A stretch of 64,000 nucleotides of DNA. Origin: SAR86 cluster bacterium AG-349-I13. GTDB taxonomy: Bacteria; Pseudomonadota; Gammaproteobacteria; Magnimaribacterales; TMED112. Numbering within the stretch: the stretch's first letter is position 1; each line of letters opens with the position of its first letter. The position numbers and the translations under genes were made by a program. The DNA is taken from assembly GCA_003278815.1 (NCBI GenBank), contig QCDB01000001.1, positions 250,001-314,000 of the forward strand. The letters run 5' to 3'. Below, piece by piece: positions 34,282-43,226 of this stretch. The notes below the pieces were generated by a model. The model ran no database searches and was not told the DNA's origin. It worked only from the letters and a program-made list of their open reading frames with translations.

Positions 34282-36861
34282 GTGAGAGAGCTTAAATTAC
34301 TAGTACTCTTATCCGCACTTTTTGTAAGTGTGAGCACTCTTCACTCCGAAGAAATTGAAGAGGTAGTAGTCACTGGCTCTTTATTGAAAGATCCTGAATT
34401 AGATGCCTCTCCGGTTGAACAAATATCCTCTGAAGATTTTGATAAATTTAACATCAATAATATTGCTGAGATTAGTAAATTTTTAAATAGTTCATCAGGC
34501 TCACGCTTTCAAACAAACGCACTTGAAGGAGTAGATCAAGGTATGGCCTCCATTACTTTGCGTGGCTTAAACCAAGCATCAACTTTATTACTTATTAATT
34601 CAAAAAGGCATACTTTTGCTGGTACTCCATCCAATGATGGAGAGGGTTATATTGATGCAAATATAATTCCTGAAATTGCTTTTCAGAATATTGAAATTTT
34701 AAAAGAAGGTGCGACAACTGCATATGGCTCCGACGCAGTAGCTGGGGTGGTAAATTTTCTAACTTTTAAAGAATTTGATGGGTTCAAAATTAGATTTGGA
34801 GATCAAACTGCTGAAAATAATAATAACAAAGAAACAAACTTCGGTCTGTTATTTGGCACGGAGCTATTGGGCCTCAATGCTGTCTTTGGGTTTAATCAAT
34901 TAGATCGTGCACCTTTTTCAGCTTCTGAAATGCCCAGAATTGCAGAATTGGCTATTAGTGGTTTGGGCAACACTTTTATTATGACTGCTGACGATAACGT
35001 AAATGATGGTTTATATGCTGGTGAATATACATCTGGTCAGGTTGTTCCTGATCCTAACTGTGAGCAGAATGGCGGTATATTAGCTGGGTTTTGTAGGTTT
35101 AGATACGGTACGCGATTTAATCTTTACAACGATGAAAACCATAATAAGATTTATTTGTCATTATCTAATAATAATCATGATCTGACTCTTCTAACTTCAA
35201 GCGTTCAAGTAAATGACAACCCACAATCACCTTCTTATCCAGCTTTACCTTTTTTATCTAGGGAAATAAACCCGGGAGAAGGTGGCAGTCCATTTAATGT
35301 GCCAGTTAGATGGCTGGGAAGGCCATTGGGTGCACAGTATCCCTCACCACTATCCCCAAAAGATATCAGCCAGTATCACCTTAGCTATAGTTATTACTTA
35401 GCTCTAGATAGTTTTGACATTGATGTGTCTCTAACAACTAGTAAACATAAAAATAAGCATAATAGACCAGATATTATCGATTCTCGCTTTCAACAAGCTT
35501 TGCTTGGCAATGGAGGGGAGAATGGAGATCTAACCTGGAACATTTTTGATCATACACAGAACCCAACAGAACTTATAGATTTTGTTAGAGGTGCTGAAAT
35601 TTCAACCAAAGATGGTGGGCTTACAACTATTGATACCATTGCAAGATCTTCAGTAGAAAATTTTAATTATGCTTTTGGGATTCAGTTAAATCATGAAACA
35701 CTTGATATTGAATACAATGATTTAGCAAGAGCAGAATTTGATAGTGATGGGAAAATTACTAGAACAGCAGATTTATTTTTTCTTGGCGGTGGTCAGAATG
35801 TTGATGAAAGCAGAAATAAATATGGTCTATTTTTTGAGGGCGAACAAGAATTTTTTGAGAGACTTGGATTGACCGTTGCTGCTCGTTATGAAAAGGTAGA
35901 TAATTTTTCATCGTTAGATCCAAAAATTTCTCTGAGGTTTAATCCATCGGATCAAATAACTTTAAGAATCTCACGAGGGACGTCCTTCACCATGCCCTCT
36001 ATGGGGCAAATGTTCTCAAGTGATATAAACCTTGGAAGTGTAAGAGACCTTGATAATAATATTTTTGTTCGACAAGCAAGAATAGGTAATCCTGACTTAA
36101 AACCAGCTACCTCTACTAATTCAAATTTTGGCTTTATTTATGATTCTGACATCAATCGATTTTCTTTGGATTATTGGAAAATTGATTACCGAGACAGAAT
36201 TGAAGCAGAAAGTTCTCAAGCTATATTAGATCTTGACCCACAAGGTCCAAGCATTACAAGAAATGAGAATGGTGATCTAATTGCAGTGACTACAACTTAT
36301 TTTAATGAGGAAAATACATTAATATCAGGCATTGATTTAAGCTATGAACATTATTTTGATTTTAATGATAATGGCCAGTTGGAATTTGCTTTAAAAGGAA
36401 CTTCTTTTTTTGAATTTTTAACACCCGATCAAAATGCAGACGTTTCAGAATCCATACTTGTGAATAGAATTGGAAAATTTAATTTTGATACGCATACACA
36501 CTCGCTTCCAAGAAATAGAATAAATACATTTTTAACTTGGAAATACCAAGAATATGAAACTGGTTTGAATGCTAGGTATGTCAGTAGTTATGAAAATAAT
36601 CGAACTATTCCGGAGAGTGCCACTAGTCTTGGGTATAGAAGCAAAGTTGACTCATTCCTCGTTTTTGACCTCTCATTTGAGTTGCCAATCGGTGTGCTTT
36701 TCAATAACGTCAGTCTGGATGGGAAGTTTGCTCTCATAAATATTTTTGATGAAGATCCTCCACTGTTATATGATGCTCCAGACTTTAGTTTCGATACAAG
36801 AGTGCATGATCCAAGAGGCAGGATGCTTAACATTCAATTTGAACTTGGGTTAATGAATTAA
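34282..36861 (+). CDS. TonB-dependent receptor, substrate unknown
   Basis: This is a large outer-membrane TonB-dependent receptor (859 residues). The start is GTG 34282 (MRELKLLVLLSALFVSVST, signal peptide), then a TonB box EEIEEVVVTGS at about 23-33. The plug contains ITLRGLNQASTLLLINSKR and GATTAYGSDAVAGVVNF, of the type seen in marine and sphingomonad receptors. The barrel fills the rest. The very C-terminus is LNIQFELGLMN, lacking a terminal aromatic residue. No enzyme set nearby reveals the substrate; CIA30 is upstream and a MerC-like gene is downstream after 49 nt. Confidence 0.93.
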   Translation: MRELKLLVLLSALFVSVSTLHSEEIEEVVVTGSLLKDPELDASPVEQISSEDFDKFNINNIAEISKFLNSSSGSRFQTNALEGVDQGMASITLRGLNQASTLLLINSKRHTFAGTPSNDGEGYIDANIIPEIAFQNIEILKEGATTAYGSDAVAGVVNFLTFKEFDGFKIRFGDQTAENNNNKETNFGLLFGTELLGLNAVFGFNQLDRAPFSASEMPRIAELAISGLGNTFIMTADDNVNDGLYAGEYTSGQVVPDPNCEQNGGILAGFCRFRYGTRFNLYNDENHNKIYLSLSNNNHDLTLLTSSVQVNDNPQSPSYPALPFLSREINPGEGGSPFNVPVRWLGRPLGAQYPSPLSPKDISQYHLSYSYYLALDSFDIDVSLTTSKHKNKHNRPDIIDSRFQQALLGNGGENGDLTWNIFDHTQNPTELIDFVRGAEISTKDGGLTTIDTIARSSVENFNYAFGIQLNHETLDIEYNDLARAEFDSDGKITRTADLFFLGGGQNVDESRNKYGLFFEGEQEFFERLGLTVAARYEKVDNFSSLDPKISLRFNPSDQITLRISRGTSFTMPSMGQMFSSDINLGSVRDLDNNIFVRQARIGNPDLKPATSTNSNFGFIYDSDINRFSLDYWKIDYRDRIEAESSQAILDLDPQGPSITRNENGDLIAVTTTYFNEENTLISGIDLSYEHYFDFNDNGQLEFALKGTSFFEFLTPDQNADVSESILVNRIGKFNFDTHTHSLPRNRINTFLTWKYQEYETGLNARYVSSYENNRTIPESATSLGYRSKVDSFLVFDLSFELPIGVLFNNVSLDGKFALINIFDEDPPLLYDAPDFSFDTRVHDPRGRMLNIQFELGLMN

Positions 36862-36910
36862 AAATATATCTTCTATAGATAAGCATTTAAAAGATAAGTA
36901 ACATATCAGA

Positions 36911-37294
36911 ATGATAAAAACTCAATTACGTTCAGATCAGGCTGCTATGAGTTTATCTATTGCATGTTTGTTACATTGTTTTTTTGCTCCTTCAGTTTTA
37001 ATTCTGGGTTCTGGATACTTTGCATTTAACCTTGGAGACGAATTAATACATAAAATTATTGTCATTCTTGCTATTCCCTTTAGTTTTTTGGCTCTTTATT
37101 TTGGGTATAGAAACCATAAGAGCACTGCTTTTATTGCTCCAGCAATTTTTGGATTATTATTACTAATTATTGCGGTCACTTTTGGGGAAAGTGTGTGGGG
37201 AGAATCTGGAGAAAGAGGGCTGACATTAATTGGTTCACTTCTTCTTACATTTGCGCACCTCAGAAATTTTCAGACATGTAAGGCTTTAAGTTAA
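36911..37294 (+). CDS. MerC-domain inner-membrane protein
   Basis: This is a small membrane protein of the MerC family with four predicted helices in 127 residues. The first helix carries a Cys pair (SIACLLHCFFAP, Cys19 and Cys23) at the place where MerC proteins bind Hg(II), followed by Pro; a further Cys is in the C-terminal tail (FQTCK). Chromosomal MerC-like proteins without mer genes are common and may handle other metals. There is no merR, merA or merT nearby, so mercury transport is not supported by context. Confidence 0.8.
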   Translation: MIKTQLRSDQAAMSLSIACLLHCFFAPSVLILGSGYFAFNLGDELIHKIIVILAIPFSFLALYFGYRNHKSTAFIAPAIFGLLLLIIAVTFGESVWGESGERGLTLIGSLLLTFAHLRNFQTCKALS

Positions 37295-37328
37295 GAAGCA
37301 TTTAAAAAAAATAGTTTAAAATTAAGAA

Positions 37329-38150
37329 ATGAAAAAATACATCCTGTTTTTAGTTTTAATGAGTTCCGCTTTGATTTCAGAGCAAAAAGAACATCAATCA
37401 TTGATGGCAACATTGTTTGTTCAAAATTCAGCTGAATCCTATACCAATTCAATGAGCATTTATAAGGCAGCAGAAGATCAATTAGAAAAAGTAGTTGAAA
37501 ATACCAAAGTTTCAGCTGCAATTGAACAGACTAAAGGGTTTGCAGGCAAACCACCAGCAGTAATTTTAGATGTAGATCAGACCGTGCTAGATAATATTGC
37601 TTATCAAGCAAGACTAATTGAAACTAATACTTATTATCCTGTCGGATGGAAGGAATGGTGTGAGGAAGAACAAGCCGATTACATGCCTGGTGTAGAATCA
37701 TTTCTCAATAAAGCAGCTGATCTTGGTGTGGAAGTATTTTTCATTACCAACAGAGATGTAAACGTCGAAGTCGCAACTAAAAATAATTTAGAGAAATTAG
37801 GTTTTAAATTTACTGAAAATTTAGATCAGCTTCTTATGAAGAATGAAAAGCCAAACTGGGGCTCAAACAAAAACTCAAGAAGAAGTTTAGTAGCTGAAAA
37901 CTACAGAATTGTGATGATGATTGGCGATAATTTAGGTGATTTTGTGGATGGTTCCGATAATAAGGCCACAGCTGAAATAAGATTGAATGCAGCAAAAAAA
38001 TATTCTCATATGTGGGGAACTCACTGGTTTATGCTGGCAAATCCAACTTATGGTGACTGGGAAAATACCATTATTGATTTCAAATACGAGATTCCAAGAT
38101 CAGAGCAACTTAAAATTAAGCTGAATACATTAGATTCCCTTAGAAATTAA
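37329..38150 (+). CDS. Secreted acid phosphatase, e(P4)/HAD class C family
   Basis: This is an exported HAD phosphatase related to Haemophilus lipoprotein e(P4), which dephosphorylates nucleotides such as NMN. After a signal peptide (MKKYILFLVLMSSALIS, without a lipobox Cys) the HAD motif I DVDQTVLDN places the nucleophile at Asp81 and acid/base at Asp83. The family segment GWKEWCEEEQADYMPGVESF, motif II FFITNRD and motif IV MIGDNLGDF follow. Length 273 is typical. The MFS transporter gene starts 23 nt downstream, so hydrolysis products may be imported by it. Confidence 0.9.
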   Translation: MKKYILFLVLMSSALISEQKEHQSLMATLFVQNSAESYTNSMSIYKAAEDQLEKVVENTKVSAAIEQTKGFAGKPPAVILDVDQTVLDNIAYQARLIETNTYYPVGWKEWCEEEQADYMPGVESFLNKAADLGVEVFFITNRDVNVEVATKNNLEKLGFKFTENLDQLLMKNEKPNWGSNKNSRRSLVAENYRIVMMIGDNLGDFVDGSDNKATAEIRLNAAKKYSHMWGTHWFMLANPTYGDWENTIIDFKYEIPRSEQLKIKLNTLDSLRN

Positions 38151-38173
38151 ATTGATTTTGGAAAGAAAAATTT

Positions 38174-39412
38174 ATGTTGTCGGTATCTAAAAATACAATT
38201 TATTCAGGAATTTTCTTTTTTTTCGTTTTACTTTCAATATTCGTTTTACGACCATTCAGAAACACTATTGCAGCAGATATTGGCACTGCAGATTTGACTC
38301 TTTTTCTTTTTATTGTGGTTTTGGTCATGCTTTTAGTAAATCCCATATATTCTTTCATTGTTTCTAAAAGTTCTCAAAAAAGACTTGTACCTTACATCTA
38401 TGGTTTTTTTATCATTAACCTATTAAGTTTTTTAGCCTTAAATACCTATTTGCCAGAAAGCTTCACAGTTAAAGCTACATTTTATGTTTGGTACAATATT
38501 TTTAATTTCTTTTTAGTTGCAATTTTTTGGGCTATGACAGTCAATTCCTTTAATATTGACGGCGGCAAAAAATTCTTTGGAGTCATAAGTGCATGTGGTT
38601 CTGTGGGGGCATCTTGTGGTGGATTTCTAGTTGATTCATATTTGTACGATAAGCAAAATTTGTCTCTCCTTATTACAGTATTCGCCTTGTGTTTAGCTGT
38701 TTATTTTTCATCTAAAGTCGAGCGTGAAGAAATCCAATTAAAATCCAATACTTCTTCAACTTTTGAAGATATATTTGAGCAATTTATTCAGATTAGAAAT
38801 AATCCTTTGATTAGAAACTTTATCTTTTACGCTTTTATCTGGACATGTCTTTCAACTGCTTTATGGTTTTTCCAACTTGAAATTATAAATAGCTATACCG
38901 ACGATTCTGCAGTAAAAACAAAAATTTTTGGTAGAGCAGATTCAATGGTTCCCATCATTACTTTAATAACTCAGCTCTTATTAACATCTTGGATTTTAGG
39001 TAATAAATTCTTGGGTATAAGATTTGTTCTTACAATATATGGTTTGATGTTTACTGTTTCATATTTAGCAGTTTCAGGGTATTTTTCTGAAGTCTTACTC
39101 AGTGCTTCGGGCATAACAATATTTTTGGTTCTTCAAGGTACAATGAGACCTTTTGAATATGGTCTAAATAAGCCTGCTAGAGAAGCTGTATTTACAACTC
39201 TTTCAGCAAAGGAAAAATATAAATCTACTGTTTTTATCGATACTTTTACTAATAGGTTTGGTGACGCAACTGGGGGCTTATTATTTAATTCGCTTCTCAG
39301 TATGGGTTTAGTGCTCTATACAGCGCCCTTAGCAATCATTCCTTTAGCTATTTTCTTAATTAGTTTAGGCTGGAATATTTCCAAAAATGTAGATACTAAA
39401 AAATCTGCCTAA
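38174..39412 (+). CDS. MFS-type transporter, distantly like ATP:ADP-antiporter/nucleotide transporters
   Basis: This is a 412-residue inner-membrane protein with about 12 hydrophobic helices. The first helix ends in FVLRPFRNTIA, resembling the YxLRPxR segment of the bacterial MFS relatives of the nucleotide (ATP:ADP) antiporter family. FFGVISACGSVGASCGGFLVDS near 140 and REAVFTTLSAKEKYKSTVFIDT near 335 are also of that type. The substrate is unknown. Its place directly after an e(P4)-like nucleotidase makes a nucleoside or nucleotide plausible. The substrate idea is inference; the transporter call is firm. Confidence 0.75.
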   Translation: MLSVSKNTIYSGIFFFFVLLSIFVLRPFRNTIAADIGTADLTLFLFIVVLVMLLVNPIYSFIVSKSSQKRLVPYIYGFFIINLLSFLALNTYLPESFTVKATFYVWYNIFNFFLVAIFWAMTVNSFNIDGGKKFFGVISACGSVGASCGGFLVDSYLYDKQNLSLLITVFALCLAVYFSSKVEREEIQLKSNTSSTFEDIFEQFIQIRNNPLIRNFIFYAFIWTCLSTALWFFQLEIINSYTDDSAVKTKIFGRADSMVPIITLITQLLLTSWILGNKFLGIRFVLTIYGLMFTVSYLAVSGYFSEVLLSASGITIFLVLQGTMRPFEYGLNKPAREAVFTTLSAKEKYKSTVFIDTFTNRFGDATGGLLFNSLLSMGLVLYTAPLAIIPLAIFLISLGWNISKNVDTKKSA

Positions 39413-39429
39413 ATAAATTTAAAAATTAG

Positions 39430-39457
39430 TTGATATTTTCAATTTCACACATAAAAT
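39430..39457 (+). promoter_or_regulatory. Predicted promoter of dksA-like gene
   Basis: TTGATA (39430-39435) and TAAAAT (39452-39457) are 16 nt apart. Transcription would start near 39464, leaving only about 7 nt before ATG 39471: a nearly leaderless transcript, or use of the in-frame ATG at 39516. Confidence 0.45.
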
Positions 39458-39470
39458 ATCTTTTTCAATT

Positions 39471-39875
39471 ATGCTAACTAAAGAAAAAATATTAAAAGCT
39501 CCTAAGAAGAATTATATGAATAAGGAGCAACTTGTATTCTTCAAAAATCTTCTTGAGGATCTTAAGAAAGAAACCCTTACACATATACGTGATGCTAAAG
39601 ATAGGCTAAGCAACCCACCCTCATGCAGCGATGAGGTTGATAGAGCACAACACGAAATAGATTCTATGTTGTTCCTAAGGATTGTTGAAAGAGAATCAAA
39701 ATTACTGCCGAAAATCGATAAAGCTATCATGAGGATCAAAGCTGGCGATTATGGTTATTGCGTTGAAACTGGTGATCCTATTGGCCTTCCAAGATTAATT
39801 TCTAGACCAACAGCTGAATTCTGTGCAGAAGTTAAAACCATCAACGAAGAAAAAGAAAAACACTTCGCAGACTAA
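39471..39875 (+). CDS. dksA: DksA family RNA polymerase-binding factor with degenerate zinc finger
   Basis: DksA enters the RNA polymerase secondary channel and works with ppGpp on rRNA and amino-acid promoters. The coiled-coil tip motif DxxDxA is intact (DEVDRA, 54-59). The alignment with E. coli runs from KNYMNKEQLVFFKNLLE to the end. The zinc finger keeps only Cys97 (YGYCVETG) and Cys118 (EFCAEVKT); the second Cys of each pair is Thr100 and Val121. At 134 residues it is shorter at the N-terminus than E. coli (151). It may fold without zinc like Pseudomonas DksA2. An alternative start is ATG 39516. Confidence 0.9.
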   Translation: MLTKEKILKAPKKNYMNKEQLVFFKNLLEDLKKETLTHIRDAKDRLSNPPSCSDEVDRAQHEIDSMLFLRIVERESKLLPKIDKAIMRIKAGDYGYCVETGDPIGLPRLISRPTAEFCAEVKTINEEKEKHFAD

Positions 39876-39919
39876 TCCTGTTTTTAAATCAAATCTTATT
39901 TGCTTATAATCTATCATTC

Positions 39920-40357
39920 ATGAGCATATTAAATAAAGCCACTGATTCAATTGCACAAACTAAGTTAGGCGTGCTTTCAGAATGGTCCATAAGAATATGT
40001 CTTGCTTGGGTTTTTTTTGAGTATGGTTTGCCAAAATTTAATTCATTAATCGAATCACCAAGCACCCCATTGAATTTCATTCTTAAAATGGATTTCTTTT
40101 CTAGTTTTCCAATAATTTCATCTTGGTTAATCACAATAGCTGAAGTTTTACTCATACCTTTATTTATTATTCTGGGGGGATTAAATTTTCTGGGACCTGT
40201 TTCGAAAAGCCTTTCTACAGTTGGAGGAATTTTGGGCACATTTGTTATGGTTGTAATAATTTGGGGCTTTCATTTCCCTATCTTGGATGAGGGTTTTTCA
40301 GATATTCATTTACAAATGATGCTTTTAGCAATGTCTGTGTATTTTCTCTTTAAATAA
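39920..40357 (+). CDS. DoxX-like small membrane protein
   Basis: This is a 145-residue membrane protein with about four helices. The first helix region IRICLAWVFFEYGLPKF resembles the DoxX-family opening, where a helix runs into a Gly-x-x-Lys motif. DoxX-like proteins are linked to quinone or sulfur redox and to membrane stress, but no function can be assigned here. Its stop shares a base with the next gene's start (TAATG), so the two small membrane proteins are coupled. Confidence in the gene is high; the family call is moderate. Confidence 0.68.
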   Translation: MSILNKATDSIAQTKLGVLSEWSIRICLAWVFFEYGLPKFNSLIESPSTPLNFILKMDFFSSFPIISSWLITIAEVLLIPLFIILGGLNFLGPVSKSLSTVGGILGTFVMVVIIWGFHFPILDEGFSDIHLQMMLLAMSVYFLFK

Positions 40358-40593
40358 TGTTCAGGTATACCGTTGGCACCGTTATTGGTGGGGTTTTAGT
40401 TGCTACTGTTATGACAGGAATTGTAAGTTTCTTTGTAACAGCAATTAATACCGATACTTTTCCACCTATTCTGCATGAGTGGGTAAGAGCCTGGATGTTA
40501 GCATGGGCTATTGGGACACCTGGTGTAATAATTCTCTCTCCAATATTTAGGTATATTGGGATCAAATTTTCTGACGATCCAAGAGACAATTAG
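40357..40593 (+). CDS. DUF2798 family small membrane protein
   Basis: This is a 78-residue protein with two membrane helices, matching DUF2798: a first helix VLVATVMTGIVSFFVTAIN and a second helix within WVRAWMLAWAIGTPGVIILSPI. These proteins have no known role. It is translationally coupled to the DoxX-like gene (TAATG). The tRNA-Ala promoter begins at its stop codon. Confidence 0.75.
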   Translation: MFRYTVGTVIGGVLVATVMTGIVSFFVTAINTDTFPPILHEWVRAWMLAWAIGTPGVIILSPIFRYIGIKFSDDPRDN

Positions 40594-40622
40594 TTGTAAT
40601 TTAAGTAAATGCTCTTTATTAT
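40594..40622 (+). promoter_or_regulatory. Predicted promoter of tRNA-Ala
   Basis: TTGTAA (40594-40599) and TATTAT (40617-40622) are separated by 17 nt, with a predicted start near 40629, six bases before the mature tRNA. The same two hexamers form the rpmE2 promoter in this window. Confidence 0.55.
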
Positions 40623-40634
40623 TTGTGTTCTTGT

Positions 40635-40710
40635 GGGGCTATAGCTCAGCTGGGAGAGCACCTGCTTTGCACGCAGGGGGTCAGGAGTTCGAATCTCCTT
40701 AGCTCCACCA
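40635..40710 (+). tRNA. tRNA-Ala (UGC)
   Basis: This is a 76-nt tRNA with encoded CCA. The acceptor arms GGGGCTA and TAGCTCC pair with a G3:U70 wobble, the alanine identity element. The anticodon stem-loop CCTGC TTTGCAC GCAGG gives anticodon UGC; the T arm is AGGAGTTCGAATCTCCT. This is normally the second spacer tRNA of rRNA operons; here it is solitary, 12 kb from tRNA-Ile(GAU). The following coding sequence starts 19 nt after the CCA. Confidence 0.97.
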
Positions 40711-40729
40711 TTTAGGGGAGAAATTCTTA

Positions 40730-42418
40730 ATGGTGCAAAAAATAAAAAATCTTATTATTGTTTTATTTCTACTCCTATGTGTTCCTTTAAGTGCAGAAAA
40801 CAAAAAAGTTGATCTTATAGAGTCTGAAGCACATGCAATTCTGATTCCCGGTAGTGGCACATATAGCAAAAAAATCTCAACAAAAAATAAAGAAGCCCAA
40901 CAATTTTTTGATCAAGGTTTGCGACTAGCGTGGGGCTTTTATTTCCCTGAATCAATAGCTTCCTATTTAGAAGCAGCACGTCACGATCCTGATCATCCAA
41001 TGCCTTATTGGGGCATGGCACACGCAATGGGACCAAATCCAAATTCACGATATTCAGGGATGCCCGATGATCCAAAAGGAGAGGGATTAAAAGCAATTAA
41101 AAAAGCAATGGATAGAATTGAAAACGCGTCTGATATGGAAGCTAAATTGATACAAGCCCTTTATACACTTTACGACAAGGTTACTTATCCAGATGTAAGT
41201 CAACGTGATCAAGCTTATTTAGCTGAAATGAGACAATTAAACAGAGATTTCCCAAATGACCCAGATATTGCAGCTTTATATGCGAGTAGTTATATGTCAA
41301 TCCAAAGATGGAATTATTGGGGAGATCAAGGCGAGCCAATTTCAGAAACTCTTTCAGTTGCTGAAGCGTTAGAACACATTATGTCTAAAGATCTATCGCA
41401 TCCTGGAGTACTGCACTTACATATTCATTTGATAGAAGCTTCAGCAGAACCTGAAAGAGCACTAGTTGCAGCAGATAATTTAGAAAGAACAATACCTATA
41501 GTTGGTCATGTTGTACATATGCCATCTCATATTTATGTAAGAGTAGGTCAATATCAGAAAGCACTTGAACAAAACATTCGCTCTCAAAAAGTTGATAAAG
41601 AATTTGCAGAAATCTGGGGTGATTTGCCTCTTCCAAACTTAGGCACTTACCCGCTATCTCATAAAATACATTCTGGGCATGCACTAGATTTTGTTCGATA
41701 TGCTGCGAGTGTTCAAGGAAATTATGATTTAGCTAGTGAGTCAGCATGGACTATGGCTAACAGCATAAAAGATAAACAAATTATGATTATGCAGGGTCAA
41801 AAGAGAGTCGCTGCTCCGTGGCAGGTGCTTAAAACTTTTGGAAAATGGGATGAGATACTTAAATTAAAGCCTAAGCATACTGGTACGCCATATCTTGATG
41901 GCATTTGGTCGTATGTGAAAGGAAGTGCACATCTAGCAAAAGGAAATAAAAAGCAAGCTAGAGAAGAACTGAATAAACTCAAACAAATTATAAATTTGCC
42001 AAATGTCGATAAATACCGTGCTGGAGCGACACCGGTATCACGCGTGCTCAAGGCTGCGGCTTATGGGCTCGAGGGTGAGATTTTCTTAGCTGGTGGTAAA
42101 TACTCAGAAGCAATTGAGGCTTTTACATTAGCTGTAGCGTTAGAAGATCAAAATAACTACACTGAACCACCAGACTGGCCACATCCAATGCGATTATATT
42201 TAGGTTCTGCATTGCTTGCCGCAAATAAATTTAAAGAGGCTGAAAAGGTTTATAGGCGCGATTTGGATTGGAACAAAAATAATGGATGGTCGCTTTTTGG
42301 TCTTCAACAATCATTGCAATTACAAGGCAAGACAGATGAAGCTGAGATAATTTATAATGAATTCCTTTCAGCTTGGCAGCGTGCAGATATTAAATTATCT
42401 GACTCTTTTATAAAATAA
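40730..42418 (+). CDS. Exported TPR-repeat protein
   Basis: This is a 562-residue protein with a signal peptide (MVQKIKNLIIVLFLLLCVPLSA) and tetratricopeptide-like helical repeats: EAQQFFDQGLRLAWGFYFPESIASY near 57-81, an inner pair around VVHMPSHIYVRVGQYQKAL near 262-280, and C-terminal repeats EIFLAGGKYSEAIEAFTLAV and EIIYNEF. The HMPSHIYVRVG segment recurs in a family of secreted TPR proteins of unknown role. A leader TTTAGGGGAGAAATTCTT joins it to tRNA-Ala, and the SD-like AGGGGAG lies in it. PhzF follows after 11 nt, probably in the same transcript. Confidence 0.85.
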   Translation: MVQKIKNLIIVLFLLLCVPLSAENKKVDLIESEAHAILIPGSGTYSKKISTKNKEAQQFFDQGLRLAWGFYFPESIASYLEAARHDPDHPMPYWGMAHAMGPNPNSRYSGMPDDPKGEGLKAIKKAMDRIENASDMEAKLIQALYTLYDKVTYPDVSQRDQAYLAEMRQLNRDFPNDPDIAALYASSYMSIQRWNYWGDQGEPISETLSVAEALEHIMSKDLSHPGVLHLHIHLIEASAEPERALVAADNLERTIPIVGHVVHMPSHIYVRVGQYQKALEQNIRSQKVDKEFAEIWGDLPLPNLGTYPLSHKIHSGHALDFVRYAASVQGNYDLASESAWTMANSIKDKQIMIMQGQKRVAAPWQVLKTFGKWDEILKLKPKHTGTPYLDGIWSYVKGSAHLAKGNKKQAREELNKLKQIINLPNVDKYRAGATPVSRVLKAAAYGLEGEIFLAGGKYSEAIEAFTLAVALEDQNNYTEPPDWPHPMRLYLGSALLAANKFKEAEKVYRRDLDWNKNNGWSLFGLQQSLQLQGKTDEAEIIYNEFLSAWQRADIKLSDSFIK

Positions 42419-42429
42419 AGGTTTGGTAC

Positions 42430-43209
42430 ATGGAACTAGAAGTTTATTTTGTTGATTCTTTTACTAGCAAGGTCTTTGGTGGTAACCCGGCAGGAGTTGT
42501 ATTTCATGAAGATGAGCTCACTCCTGATTTAATGCAGAAGATTGCAGCAGAAAATAATTTATCAGAAACTGCTTTCATACACACCAGCAACAACAACCGT
42601 ATAAAATTTTTTACACCGGAACTTGAAGTAGATTTATGTGGTCACGCTACCCTAGCTTCAGCTTTCACTTATTTCAATTTCCTTAATCCAACGGCGCATG
42701 AAATAGTATTCCAAGCTAATCGCAGTGAAATTAAAGCCGTAAAAGCTGATAACGGCATCACCTTATCTCTGCCTAAAGACGAACCCAAAGAAATTTTAGA
42801 CTTGAATACTTTTTCTCAAGCATTGAATACTGAAGTTCTTGAGGTTTACAAAGGGATAGATGATTTTATGGTTGTGTTAGAAGATGTAGCTGCCGTTGCA
42901 AATAATAACCCTGACTTCAATTTAATTAAGTCTATGGATTCCAGAGGTTTAATAATTACTGCAAAAGGTGAAGAAGTAGACTTTGTTTCTAGATGGTATG
43001 GACCGCAAACAGGCATTAATGAAGATCCTGCTACTGGTTCTGCTCACGCCCTTTTAGCAACTTATTGGTCAAAAATTTTAGATAAGTCGGAAATGAGTGC
43101 GCGACAATTATCAAAAAGAGCTGGTCATCTGAAATGTGAAGTAAAAGATGATCTTGTGGAAATTACAGGGGAAGCGAAACTTTATTTAAAAGGAACTATA
43201 CAAGTTTAG
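42430..43209 (+). CDS. PhzF-family isomerase
   Basis: This cytoplasmic enzyme has the PhzF/diaminopimelate-epimerase-like fold. The opening [17 protein letters not shown], the catalytic Glu46 in [26 protein letters not shown] and the C-terminal [17 protein letters not shown] are the family signatures. Its 259 residues are normal. No phenazine genes are near, so it is one of the many housekeeping-type PhzF homologues; the substrate is unknown. It follows the TPR protein gene by 11 nt. Confidence 0.9.
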   Translation: MELEVYFVDSFTSKVFGGNPAGVVFHEDELTPDLMQKIAAENNLSETAFIHTSNNNRIKFFTPELEVDLCGHATLASAFTYFNFLNPTAHEIVFQANRSEIKAVKADNGITLSLPKDEPKEILDLNTFSQALNTEVLEVYKGIDDFMVVLEDVAAVANNNPDFNLIKSMDSRGLIITAKGEEVDFVSRWYGPQTGINEDPATGSAHALLATYWSKILDKSEMSARQLSKRAGHLKCEVKDDLVEITGEAKLYLKGTIQV

Positions 43210-43214
43210 TAATA

Positions 43215-43220
43215 TATAAT
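43215..43220 (+). promoter_or_regulatory. -10 box just before the cyclophilin gene
   Basis: A perfect TATAAT ends 6 nt before ATG 43227. Transcription would begin at about the start codon itself, implying a leaderless mRNA for the full-length form. No good -35 is visible. Confidence 0.4.
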
Positions 43221-43226
43221 ACACAC

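Noticed and set aside
36911-37294. Mercury resistance locus
   Set aside because: Only a MerC-like membrane protein is present; no merR, merA, merT or merP nearby.
28515-40634. Genomic island with att sites at the tRNAs
   Set aside because: No integrase and no repeat of either tRNA 3' end found by eye; kept only as a low-level hypothesis.
42430-43209. Phenazine biosynthesis
   Set aside because: PhzF homologues are widespread outside phenazine clusters, and no other phz gene is present.
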